NCBI GenBank assembly: GCA_009781565.1 | Contig: WQXV01000016.1 | Location: forward strand, 1 to 11,532 | DNA length: 11,532 nt | Direction of reading: 5' to 3' | Origin: Actinomycetes bacterium | GTDB taxonomy: Bacteria > Actinomycetota > Coriobacteriia > WRKU01 | Part shown: piece by piece, positions 1 through 6,827 of the stretch | How positions within the stretch are numbered: the first letter of the stretch is position 1 | Layout: each line of letters starts with the position of its first letter | Translations under genes and position numbers: made by a program | The notes under the pieces: model-generated | The model's database searches: none | Seen by the model: only the letters and a program-made list of their open reading frames with translations | Told to the model about the DNA's origin: nothing

Positions 1-90
1 CCTATTGTATGAACTTCATCTAGCGCTTTCTATGTCGTTTTAGTGCCTCTTTCGTTTCTCGCATACAATTAATCATCAAGGAGGAATCGG

Positions 91-1344
91 ATGTCCGTTG
101 GTCTTTCAGCTGTGTTTTGGGGTGTGATCACCCTCTCAGTCCTGGTCTTGCTTCATGAAGGTGGGCATTTCCTTGCTGCACGCGCGTTCGGTATCCGGGT
201 CAGGGAGTTCATGGTCGGGCTTCCCGGACCGAAGATCTCGTGGAATCGCAAGGGGACGCTTTACGGGGTCACCGCAATACCCTTGGGAGGTTATGTCAAA
301 GTCGTCGGTATGGAAGGCGACCAGCACAATCCTCTGATCGAACCGGTGCTTGCCTACATAACAGCCAAGCAGACCATTTCACTTGATGATCTTGCGACTC
401 GCTTCAATACCGACGCGAATCATATGTATACGATCATCGTCGCACTCAAAGACCTTCAAGCCGTAACCCTTGACAAGGAAGGGATCATCCATGCGTCCTT
501 TCCCCAAGATGATGCAGAAGATCCCGATCGTCTCTTCGAGACCGCGCGAGCTGATTCCTATCTGACGATACCGACCTGGAAGCGTATCGCGATTCTACTC
601 GCAGGGATCATTTTCAACATCGTTGCCGCGCTGATCGTGTTCACCATCGTGCTAGCAGGGTGGGGGACTTTGCAAGATGTCGGTCTGATAGATCCGGTCG
701 CTGATTCACCTGCAGCTCAAGCAGGTATCCCGGAGGGTGCGAGAATTACCAACATCGAAGGGGTCGGGGTGTCGAGCTTTGACGAATTGACTACTCAGAT
801 CCAGACCTACCAGATAGGCGACTCGATCTCCTTAAACTATGAATTCGAGGGACACGCCCACGAGGTAACGGTACAACTGGCACGACACCCTGACTCGGAA
901 ACACCGTTTCTGGGCGTCTCGCCTCACTTCGTCAATGTTCCGCTCTCTGTAGGTGAAGCACTCAAGATGTCGTTCAGCTTTCTGTGGCTGACCGTTGGAG
1001 GGATCATCGGATTTTTCACGCCAGGCAACTTCTCGGAATCTATCAATAACTCAGCGAGTGTAGTCGGCATTGCCGTCTATGCAGCAGAAGCTGCGCGGGC
1101 AGGAGCGATCGAATATGCAGGGTTGATCGCAGCTATCTCGCTCTCATTGGGTTTGATGAACCTCTTACCGATACCTCCGCTCGACGGGGGAAAGATCGTT
1201 TTGGAGATCATCGAGAAGATCAGGAAGAAACCTCTTCCCATGAGTGTCTCTCTCGGTATTTCAGCCATTGGTTTCCTGCTGTTGTTCACATTGATGGGTT
1301 ATCTGATATTTCACGACATATCGCGCTTCATCATCGGCTCCTGA
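91..1344 (+). CDS. rseP: RIP/site-2 intramembrane zinc metalloprotease (RseP family, M50) with an inserted domain
   Basis: This is a membrane-embedded zinc protease that cuts substrates such as anti-sigma factors within the membrane (family knowledge). The zinc motif HEGGH is at residues 22-26 in the first membrane helix, GGYVKVVGMEGD follows at 67-77, a second helix lies near 165-190, a PDZ domain near 196-265, and the third zinc-site motif NLLPIPPLDGG at 357-367, followed by a last helix near 388-408. The length of 417 residues is normal for the family, but residues about 78-158 form an insert between the membrane-proximal loop and helix 2; residues 82-137 look like a winged helix. The usual AGPxxN motif before helix 2 reads AGIIFN (171-176), losing the proline. 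The ATG is set by a strong ribosome site, AAGGAGGA at 78-85. The gene ends 71 bases before ispG. In related genomes dxr usually lies upstream; its end is not recognisable in bases 1-90. Confidence 0.93.
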   Translation: MSVGLSAVFWGVITLSVLVLLHEGGHFLAARAFGIRVREFMVGLPGPKISWNRKGTLYGVTAIPLGGYVKVVGMEGDQHNPLIEPVLAYITAKQTISLDDLATRFNTDANHMYTIIVALKDLQAVTLDKEGIIHASFPQDDAEDPDRLFETARADSYLTIPTWKRIAILLAGIIFNIVAALIVFTIVLAGWGTLQDVGLIDPVADSPAAQAGIPEGARITNIEGVGVSSFDELTTQIQTYQIGDSISLNYEFEGHAHEVTVQLARHPDSETPFLGVSPHFVNVPLSVGEALKMSFSFLWLTVGGIIGFFTPGNFSESINNSASVVGIAVYAAEAARAGAIEYAGLIAAISLSLGLMNLLPIPPLDGGKIVLEIIEKIRKKPLPMSVSLGISAIGFLLLFTLMGYLIFHDISRFIIGS

Positions 1345-1415
1345 CTTACCTGGGATGTCACACTAAGGTGCAGTGCTGATATCATGGTCTACGTGGTCTT
1401 AAGGGGGCTCACGTT

Positions 1416-2456
1416 ATGACAAGTTCCAAATCGGTCATGGTTGGCGCAATACAGATCGGCGGCGGTGCATTACCGGTCGTTCAATCCATGACAAACACCC
1501 AGACCTCTGATGTTAAGAGCACTCTTGAACAGATCGATCGTCTTGCCCAGGCAGGATGCGAGATTGTAAGATGCGCCGTACCATCGACCAGCGCTCTTGA
1601 CGGATTCTCAGCAGTCGTAGAGTCAAGTTCTCTTCCCGTGGTGGCCGATATTCACTTTGACTATAAGCTTGCGATCGAAGCCGCCCAGCGCGGAGCGGCG
1701 AAACTACGCATCAATCCAGGAAACATCGGATCGATCGAGCGTGTTGATGCGGTCATTGATGCTGCCGGTGAGGCGGGCATTCCCATTAGGATCGGTGTCA
1801 ATTCTGGATCACTTTCCGATGATATTCTGTCGCTCGATCTGCCTCTTTCACAAAAACTGGCGATAAGCGCATTGCAGTTCGTCGAGCACTTCGAAGACCG
1901 AGGTTTTACCGATATCGTGCTTTCAACAAAGGGTTCCAACGTCTCGAACACGATCGATGCCTATCGTTTACTTGCGCAAGGGACCGATTATCCACTCCAC
2001 ATCGGAATTACCGAAGCAGGCACAGCTTTTTCGGGAACAATCAAGAGCGCGGTGGGCCTTGGTACCCTTCTCGAGGAAGGCATCGGAGATACCTTGCGTG
2101 TCTCTTTGACAGCCGATCCGGTAGAAGAGATCAAAGTGGCCTTCGAGATTCTCTCTGCTCTTGGAATCCGGCGAAACCGTGCTGAAGTTATCAGCTGCCC
2201 GACCTGCGGGAGAACACAGGTCGACCTTATCGATCTAGCAAATCAAGTGAATGCGCGCATCGACGAGATCCCACCAGAATTGACCATCGCGGTGATGGGT
2301 TGTGTCGTCAACGGACCAGGCGAAGCTCGTGAAGCTGACTACGGAATAGCCTGCGGCAAAGGAAGCGGTGTTCTGTTCGCCCACGGTGAGAAACTTCGAA
2401 AGGTCGACGAGGAGAATCTTGTTGACGAGCTCTTTGTTGAGATCAACAAACGATAG
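1416..2456 (+). CDS. ispG: 4-hydroxy-3-methylbut-2-enyl diphosphate synthase (flavodoxin/ferredoxin)
   Basis: IspG (GcpE) converts 2-C-methyl-D-erythritol 2,4-cyclodiphosphate to HMBPP, the next-to-last step of the MEP isoprenoid pathway, using a [4Fe-4S] cluster. The N-terminal TIM-barrel half shows PVVQSMTNT (20-28) and VADIHFDYKLA (76-86). The C-terminal cluster domain shows ISCPTCGRTQ and VMGCVVNGPGEA. The expected ligands are Cys261, Cys264, Cys296 and Glu303; the seven-residue spacing from the last Cys to Glu fits the family. At 346 residues it is full length for the short bacterial form. The ATG follows a G-rich ribosome site (AAGGGGG, 1401-1407), and the next ATG would cut into the conserved start. 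The rseP-ispG-proS order is common in bacteria, so this is probably one operon with rseP. No defect is seen. Confidence 0.97.
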   Translation: MTSSKSVMVGAIQIGGGALPVVQSMTNTQTSDVKSTLEQIDRLAQAGCEIVRCAVPSTSALDGFSAVVESSSLPVVADIHFDYKLAIEAAQRGAAKLRINPGNIGSIERVDAVIDAAGEAGIPIRIGVNSGSLSDDILSLDLPLSQKLAISALQFVEHFEDRGFTDIVLSTKGSNVSNTIDAYRLLAQGTDYPLHIGITEAGTAFSGTIKSAVGLGTLLEEGIGDTLRVSLTADPVEEIKVAFEILSALGIRRNRAEVISCPTCGRTQVDLIDLANQVNARIDEIPPELTIAVMGCVVNGPGEAREADYGIACGKGSGVLFAHGEKLRKVDEENLVDELFVEINKR

Positions 2457-2501
2457 ACAACCCCCCTACCATGTGCGTCTTTCATTCTATCGTGTAAGCG
2501 C

Positions 2502-2521
2502 AATGGCATGCGTGAGCCATT
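2502..2521 (+). other. small hairpin between ispG and proS
   Basis: AATGGC (2502-2507) can pair with GCCATT (2516-2521), leaving an 8-base loop. No T-run follows, so it is not a convincing intrinsic terminator. The same stretch holds a weak promoter-like pair, ATGGCA (2503-2508) and TACTAT (2526-2531), 17 bases apart and each matching four of six consensus bases. It may give proS a minor promoter of its own or may be chance. The rest of the 110-base gap (2457-2566) shows nothing else beyond the proS ribosome site. Confidence 0.25.
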
Positions 2522-2566
2522 CTGCTACTATTGATTCGGCAAATGAGTTCTGACAAAGGAGTACGC

Positions 2567-3847
2567 ATGGTCCGTGTCGCCTATATGAGCAAGATGTACG
2601 CGCCAACGTTGAAAGAATTACCGGCAGAAGCTGAGATCGCGAGTCACAAACTCTCGCTACGCGCGGGTCTTATACGTAAATCCGCCTCTGGGATCTACTC
2701 ATTTCTTCCTCTGGGGTATCGTGTGATCAAGAAGATCGAGGATATCGTACGTGACGAGATGGATGCGATCGGTTGTCAAGAAGTCCTGCTACCCATCGTA
2801 CAGCCTGCCGAGCTGTGGCGCGAATCAGGACGCTGGGATGATTATGGTCCTGAATTGGCCCGTTTCAACGATCGCCACGAGCGCGAGTTCTGCCTGGGAC
2901 CGACCCACGAGGAGATCATCACCGACATGGTCAAGGGTGAGATCCGCAGCTATCGCAATCTGCCATTCACTCTCTACCAGATCAACATGAAGTTTCGCGA
3001 TGAGGTGCGCCCCCGCTTTGGACTCTTGCGCGGCCGCGAATTCAACATGAAGGATGCCTATTCATTCCATACTACGCAAGAATCCCTACAGGAGCACTAC
3101 GACCAGCAAGCTGCCGCCTACGGCCGGATCTGCGAGCGATTGGGGCTTGATTACCGTCCGGTCGATGCTGACAGTGGACAGATCGGTGGTGATGTGAGCC
3201 GCGAGTTCATGGCATTGGCTGATGCAGGTGAGGCCGAGCTCGTTTACTGCGATTGCGGTTATGGTGCCACGACTGAGAGCCTGGGCGAGGACTTCGACCC
3301 ATCGATAGAGCATTCCTGTCCCAAGTGTGGTGCGCCACTTAAGCTTGTCCGCGGTATCGAGGTGTCACAGGTGTTCCAGCTGGGAACCAAGTACTCAAAA
3401 GTCATGGGATTGACTTACCAGGATGAGAATGGTGTCGACCAATTCCCCTTCATGGGTTGCTATGGGGTCGGCGTTTCTCGTTCGATGGCCGCCGTCATTG
3501 AACAAAGTCATGATGATGACGGCATCATCTGGCCTGTTTCAATCGCACCCTACCAGGTGATGATCATCGCACTATCCAGCGATGACGAAGCATTCAACTA
3601 CGCTGATTCGCTAGCGCAACAACTTGTAGAAAAGGGAGTAGAGATCGTCGTCGATGATCGTGATGAGCGCGCAGGCGTCAAATTCGCTGATGCTGATCTA
3701 TTAGGTTTTCCTCTTCAAGTCATTGTCGGAAAGCGTGGTTTTGAGGCTGGAGAGATCGAAGTAAAGATCCGCAAGACGGGGGAGAAACACGTCGTCGCAC
3801 TTGATGATGCGACAACCGAAATAAAGCAATTGCTCGATAGATTGTAG
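2567..3847 (+). CDS. proS: prolyl-tRNA synthetase, short form lacking the INS editing domain
   Basis: ProRS charges tRNA-Pro with proline (class II aminoacyl-tRNA synthetase). The N-terminus LPAEAEIASHKLSLRAGLIR (18-37) is typical of bacterial-type ProRS. GPTHEE is at 111-116, motif 2 (FRDEVRPRFGLLRGREFNM) at 143-161 and motif 3 (MGCYGVGVSR) at 296-305; the anticodon-binding domain starts near 322. The protein is 426 residues, against about 570 for the common bacterial form. The INS editing domain, normally about 180 residues between motifs 2 and 3, is missing; residues 221-260 replace it and carry Cys228, Cys230, Cys251 and Cys254, which could hold a metal. The ATG at 2567 is chosen because AAAGGAG (2555-2561) sits five bases before it; an upstream TTG at 2531 is in frame but has no such site. 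The gene is followed after 9 bases by the CDGSH gene, so the two are probably cotranscribed. Confidence 0.93.
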   Translation: MVRVAYMSKMYAPTLKELPAEAEIASHKLSLRAGLIRKSASGIYSFLPLGYRVIKKIEDIVRDEMDAIGCQEVLLPIVQPAELWRESGRWDDYGPELARFNDRHEREFCLGPTHEEIITDMVKGEIRSYRNLPFTLYQINMKFRDEVRPRFGLLRGREFNMKDAYSFHTTQESLQEHYDQQAAAYGRICERLGLDYRPVDADSGQIGGDVSREFMALADAGEAELVYCDCGYGATTESLGEDFDPSIEHSCPKCGAPLKLVRGIEVSQVFQLGTKYSKVMGLTYQDENGVDQFPFMGCYGVGVSRSMAAVIEQSHDDDGIIWPVSIAPYQVMIIALSSDDEAFNYADSLAQQLVEKGVEIVVDDRDERAGVKFADADLLGFPLQVIVGKRGFEAGEIEVKIRKTGEKHVVALDDATTEIKQLLDRL

Positions 3848-3856
3848 GAGGGAATC

Positions 3857-4537
3857 ATGCAGATCACGATATCGAAGAATGGACCATATCTTGTCTCAGG
3901 AAGTATTCCCTTATTCTTGGGAAAGATCGAGACCGATGCGAACGGCGCATCACTCAACCTCAAGGAGATTAAGAGTATCGAAGCTCCAGAAAGCTATGCA
4001 TTGTGTCGCTGTGGCCATTCCGCAAACAAGCCGTTTTGCGATGGCTCCCATATGAAGGTGGGATTTGAAGGCGACACGACAGCGCCTCACACCACCCATG
4101 CGCAACAATCTAAGTGCTACAGCGGACCTTCAGTGTCGTTCTATGATGCCGAAGAGCTGTGTGTGACCGCTCGATTCTGCGATCGAGGACTCAATGCGTG
4201 GACCTATACTCAAAAAAGCGATGACCCCAAGAACAAAGAGGAAGCTGTCCGTGAGGCATGCCTGTGTCCTTCCGGACGCCTGGTCATCTGTGATGAGAAG
4301 GGTGATCCCCTCGAGACGAACTATGAACCTTCCATCATGGTGCTGGAAGACCCCTCACGCAAGATGAGCTCAGCATATTTCGTACGCGGTGGTATTCCCG
4401 TCGTCGATGAGGCAGGAAACGCCTATGAAGCACGCAACCGTCAGATGATCTGTCGCTGCGGTGGGTCGCGCAATAAACCCTTCTGCGATGCAACTCACTA
4501 TCAGCTGGGATTCGTCGATGGGATCGCAGACTCGTAA
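3857..4537 (+). CDS. CDGSH iron-sulfur protein with two CDGSH motifs flanking a divergent ferredoxin-like domain
   Basis: A soluble 226-residue protein with no signal peptide or membrane helix. CDGSH motif 1 is at 50-65 (ligands Cys50, Cys52, Cys61, His65), and CDGSH motif 2 is at 199-214 (Cys199, Cys201, Cys210, His214), with CDGSH altered to CDATH. Each should bind a [2Fe-2S] cluster through three Cys and one His. Between them, residues about 85-145 carry Cys87, Cys102, Cys108, Cys135 and Cys137 and end in CPSGRLV, resembling the divergent 4Fe-4S domain (Fer4_19, PF06902). The protein may therefore hold up to three clusters and transfer electrons or sense redox or iron state; the partner is unknown. 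The start follows a strong AGGAGGG (3846-3852) that overlaps the proS stop, suggesting coexpression with proS. It converges with the next gene, the stops being two bases apart. I know no established gene symbol. Confidence 0.88.
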   Translation: MQITISKNGPYLVSGSIPLFLGKIETDANGASLNLKEIKSIEAPESYALCRCGHSANKPFCDGSHMKVGFEGDTTAPHTTHAQQSKCYSGPSVSFYDAEELCVTARFCDRGLNAWTYTQKSDDPKNKEEAVREACLCPSGRLVICDEKGDPLETNYEPSIMVLEDPSRKMSSAYFVRGGIPVVDEAGNAYEARNRQMICRCGGSRNKPFCDATHYQLGFVDGIADS

Positions 4538-4539
4538 GC

Positions 4540-5400
4540 TCACACCTCGAGCGGCAACGCTCGGGTATACGCTTGTCCGGGTAGGGGAGTCGACTCACTT
4601 CCTGATTTGCTGCGTTCGCTGATGTCAGCATCCGCACCGATGGTGTCTGCAGCATCGATATAGGTCATCTCCGTCAGATTCGACCAGAATCGCATCGGCA
4701 TGAAATTGCGTCTCAATGGGTGGTTGACGCGCTCTTCGATCGAGACAGCATCATAGAACGCCTTCCAGAGCTTTTGATAGTGCACATCATCCACGTCGCA
4801 ATCAGGGGGTTCGAAATCATCCTCTACATAGCGGAGATGCCAACCCTTCATGTCATAGAGCCCCAAGAGATGGTGGACCTCGTCATAGATAGCGAACGGT
4901 TGAATGTTGAACCGACGTGAGAAATGATCCATGACAAGAGGCAGCACGTTGCACTTCGGGTTGATCTTGGCAAAGTATACTCCGTTATCCATCCGAGAGA
5001 ACCGTGCGAACATGCGGATCCGATGCGCCTCCATACCGGTCTCACGCTTGAGTCGCATGACCGGATTGACCAGCTCATGGGCGATATCGACATGCACCTT
5101 GCTGCCGACTTTGAATCCGTATTCCAGATAGTGGTACAGTATCGTCTCTCGCTGTGGGGAGGGGGAGAGAAACACCGTTTTTACTGTCTGATAGCCGCCG
5201 CGTCCGATATGATCGATGATGCCGGCATAGACCCGCTCGTATTTGTGCTGTTCGGTCTCGACATAATGGCTGACCTGGTCGATCATTGACTGGAAGTTCT
5301 CACTGACCGTGATGATGTCAGGCTTGTCCTTGCAGGTGTAGGCATCAAAGATCGCACTGAAGAAACCTTCAAGGCTCCCATCGTAGAAGTATACGACCAT
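4540..5400 (-). CDS. DUF4130 / TIGR03915-like protein, partner of the radical SAM DNA repair protein
   Basis: This protein of about 286 residues belongs to the family of probable DNA-metabolism proteins that travels with a specific radical SAM protein; its biochemical activity is unknown to me. Family marks are the start VVYFYDGSLEGFFSAIF (2-18), the core FARFSRMDNGVYFAKINP (131-148), IYDE (171-174), and the near-terminal RRNFMPMRFWSNLTE (230-244). In other bacteria the family is often fused to a uracil-DNA glycosylase domain; no such domain is here. Instead the protein ends in about 40 acidic and polar residues (249-286) of no recognisable fold. The ATG at 5400 overlaps the upstream TGA stop by one base and gives the family-typical start. 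A GTG at 5403, overlapping by four bases, is the alternative. No strong ribosome site is seen, so translation is probably coupled to the radical SAM gene. Identity is confident; function is inferred from context. Confidence 0.87.
   Translation of the reverse strand: MVVYFYDGSLEGFFSAIFDAYTCKDKPDIITVSENFQSMIDQVSHYVETEQHKYERVYAGIIDHIGRGGYQTVKTVFLSPSPQRETILYHYLEYGFKVGSKVHVDIAHELVNPVMRLKRETGMEAHRIRMFARFSRMDNGVYFAKINPKCNVLPLVMDHFSRRFNIQPFAIYDEVHHLLGLYDMKGWHLRYVEDDFEPPDCDVDDVHYQKLWKAFYDAVSIEERVNHPLRRNFMPMRFWSNLTEMTYIDAADTIGADADISERSKSGSESTPLPGQAYTRALPLEV
4546..4565. terminator. hairpin at the meeting point of two convergent genes
   Basis: CTCGAGCG-type arms (4546-4553 and 4558-4565) form an 8-base-pair stem, with one G-T pair, closed by a GCAA tetraloop on the + strand. 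It begins 9 bases after the CDGSH stop and lies over the last codons of the opposing DUF4130 gene. There is no T-run on either side, so it is not a standard intrinsic terminator. Its place suggests it may stop or stabilise the two converging transcripts. Confidence 0.35.
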
Positions 5401-6728
5401 CACAGCTGACCCGTCAGGCTCTTTTGTACATCCTCGCGGGAAGGAAGATAGATGCTGCTGTCAAAAAGTGTGAGCTGCTGCGAGGCGTTCTGCGCTTGCA
5501 TGACCTCCCGAAACCCACGCTGCTTGTTCGCGTTCGTCGTGAGCTTCTCGTATATGTTAGCCCGCGCAAAGGGGGTATCAGCCTCGAAGGACCCCGAGCA
5601 GGTGATGAAGTATTGAGCACGCTTCAAAACGATACGTAGCTTCTTGAGATGATCAAATCCCAATTTTTGAGTCCTGCGAGCCCGCACTATTCTCTTAGCG
5701 CCTTCGACCCCTATCCCCGGCACACGCAAAAGCATCTCGTATTCAGCTTTGTTGACCTCGAGAGGGAACTGATCAAGATGATTCATCGCCCAGTTACACT
5801 TGGGATCGAGGTACGGATCGAGGAACGGTTCTTCCTCATTGATGATCTCGTCCACATCGAACTGGTAGAAACGCAACAACCAATCAGCCTGGTAGAGACG
5901 ATGCTCACGTAGAAAGGGCACCGCATTGGTCTGGGGCAGAAGTGCGCTGTCACTGACCGGGACGTACGCGGAAAAGAAGACGCGCTTGAGCTGGTAGGTC
6001 TGGTAGAGAGAGCTGGTCAGGCGCAGGATCTGAAAGTCCGAATCCGGGGTCGCACCGATGATCATCTGGGTGCTTTGACCGGCCGGCGCGAACTTGGGGG
6101 CACGGCGATACCTCACGAGGTCACTCTTGTTCTGGCTGATACCATCACGGATGTGTGACATGGGACCCAGGATCGACGTCTTGTGTTTGTCGGGTGCAAG
6201 CTTCTTGAGTCCTTCTTGTGAGGGTAGCTCGATATTGACGCTGATGCGATCGGCGAGCAGACCCAAACGATCGATCGACTCAGTCGAGGCACCGGGGATC
6301 GCCTTGGCGTGGATATAGCCACGAAAACGATACTCGTCACGCAGTATCGAGATAGCCTGACACATCCGCTCCATAGCGTAATCAGGACTCTTGATCACAC
6401 CTGAACTGAGGAAGAGACCTTCGATGAAGTTTCGACGATAGAACTCGATGGTAAGCTCCGCAAGCTCCTGAGGCGTGAATGTTGTCCGTGTTGTTTCATT
6501 ACTGGCGCGATTGACGCAGTATTGACAGTCATAGATGCATTCGTTGGTCATCAAGACCTTGAGAAGCGCGATACAGCGTCCGTCAGCTGAAAAACTGTGG
6601 CAGATCCCACACGACTGGGCATCGCCGAGCGATCCGTCCTTTGCAGCACGATCGACACCGCTGGAAGTGCACGCGACATCGTATTTTGCCGCTGAGGTCA
6701 ACACCTCCAGCTTGGATTGTAGATCCAC
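5400..6728 (-). CDS. putative DNA modification/repair radical SAM protein (TIGR03916-like)
   Basis: A radical S-adenosylmethionine enzyme of about 442 residues, from the family annotated as putative DNA modification/repair protein and linked to uracil-DNA glycosylase-type genes. The [4Fe-4S] cluster motif CxxxCxxC is Cys64, Cys68 and Cys71 in NECIYDCQYC. Before it lie the family-typical KYDVACTSSG (15-24) and extra cysteines Cys40, Cys43 and Cys52. A helix-hairpin-helix motif, LLRVPGIGVEGAKRIV (333-348), suggests DNA contact without sequence specificity. The substrate and reaction are not known to me. The GTG at 6728 is chosen because AGGAGG sits five bases before it and the resulting MDLQSKLEVL start matches the family. 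An in-frame GTG at 6764 would add 12 residues but lacks a site. The stop overlaps the start of the DUF4130 gene, giving a coupled two-gene operon. A LexA-type box lies in the promoter, so induction by DNA damage is predicted. Confidence 0.9.
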   Translation of the reverse strand: MDLQSKLEVLTSAAKYDVACTSSGVDRAAKDGSLGDAQSCGICHSFSADGRCIALLKVLMTNECIYDCQYCVNRASNETTRTTFTPQELAELTIEFYRRNFIEGLFLSSGVIKSPDYAMERMCQAISILRDEYRFRGYIHAKAIPGASTESIDRLGLLADRISVNIELPSQEGLKKLAPDKHKTSILGPMSHIRDGISQNKSDLVRYRRAPKFAPAGQSTQMIIGATPDSDFQILRLTSSLYQTYQLKRVFFSAYVPVSDSALLPQTNAVPFLREHRLYQADWLLRFYQFDVDEIINEEEPFLDPYLDPKCNWAMNHLDQFPLEVNKAEYEMLLRVPGIGVEGAKRIVRARRTQKLGFDHLKKLRIVLKRAQYFITCSGSFEADTPFARANIYEKLTTNANKQRGFREVMQAQNASQQLTLFDSSIYLPSREDVQKSLTGQL

Positions 6729-6732
6729 GTAT

Positions 6733-6739
6733 TCCTCCT
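6733..6739 (-). promoter_or_regulatory. ribosome binding site that fixes the radical SAM start
   Basis: Read on the minus strand this is AGGAGGA, a near-perfect match to the anti-Shine-Dalgarno sequence, five bases upstream of the GTG at 6728. It lies inside the extended reading frame that begins at 6764, and so argues for the downstream start. Confidence 0.7.
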
Positions 6740-6791
6740 CACACGCCTGCGCGTTGTCACGCACCGAAAACAGTATCTGAGATCATAGTCA

Positions 6792-6820
6792 ACACTAGAC
6801 GAACATATGTTCGGTGTCAA
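6792..6820 (-). promoter_or_regulatory. promoter of the radical SAM-DUF4130 operon
   Basis: On the minus strand there is a perfect -35 hexamer TTGACA (6815-6820), a 17-base spacer (6798-6814), then TAGTGT (6792-6797), a weak -10. A better-looking -10, TATGAT at 6782-6787, has no good -35 at the right distance. With TAGTGT the transcript would start near 6785, about 57 bases before the GTG start. The LexA-like palindrome fills most of the spacer, a standard position for repression by occlusion. Confidence 0.55.
6800..6813. promoter_or_regulatory. LexA (SOS) box
   Basis: CGAACATATGTTCG is a perfect 14-base palindrome and fits the Gram-positive SOS box consensus CGAACRNRYGTTYG used by LexA/DinR in Firmicutes and Actinobacteria. 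It sits inside the spacer of the minus-strand promoter, so LexA bound there should block the radical SAM-DUF4130 operon until DNA damage triggers LexA cleavage. It is centred about 56 bases upstream of the expected nusA transcript start, outside that promoter's hexamers, so direct repression of nusA is less likely. LexA itself is not encoded in this window. Confidence 0.75.
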
Positions 6821-6827
6821 TCGGCTT

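Noticed and set aside
1..43. Possible 3' end of an upstream gene (stops at 10-12, 21-23 and 41-43 on the + strand).
   Set aside because: None of the three frames gives a tail recognisable as dxr or any other family, so no partial gene is called.
4..69. An 8-base inverted repeat (ATTGTATG at 4-11, CATACAAT at 62-69), the right arm containing a -10-like TACAAT before rseP.
   Set aside because: No good -35 lies at the right distance, the implied leader would begin almost on the ribosome site, and an 8-base repeat 50 bases apart is quite likely by chance in this length.
2531..2566. An in-frame TTG at 2531 that would extend proS by 12 residues.
   Set aside because: It has no ribosome site, whereas the ATG at 2567 has AAAGGAG five bases upstream.
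6729..6764. An in-frame GTG at 6764 that would extend the radical SAM protein.
   Set aside because: The extension contains the strong AGGAGG that serves the GTG at 6728, and the added residues do not fit the family start.
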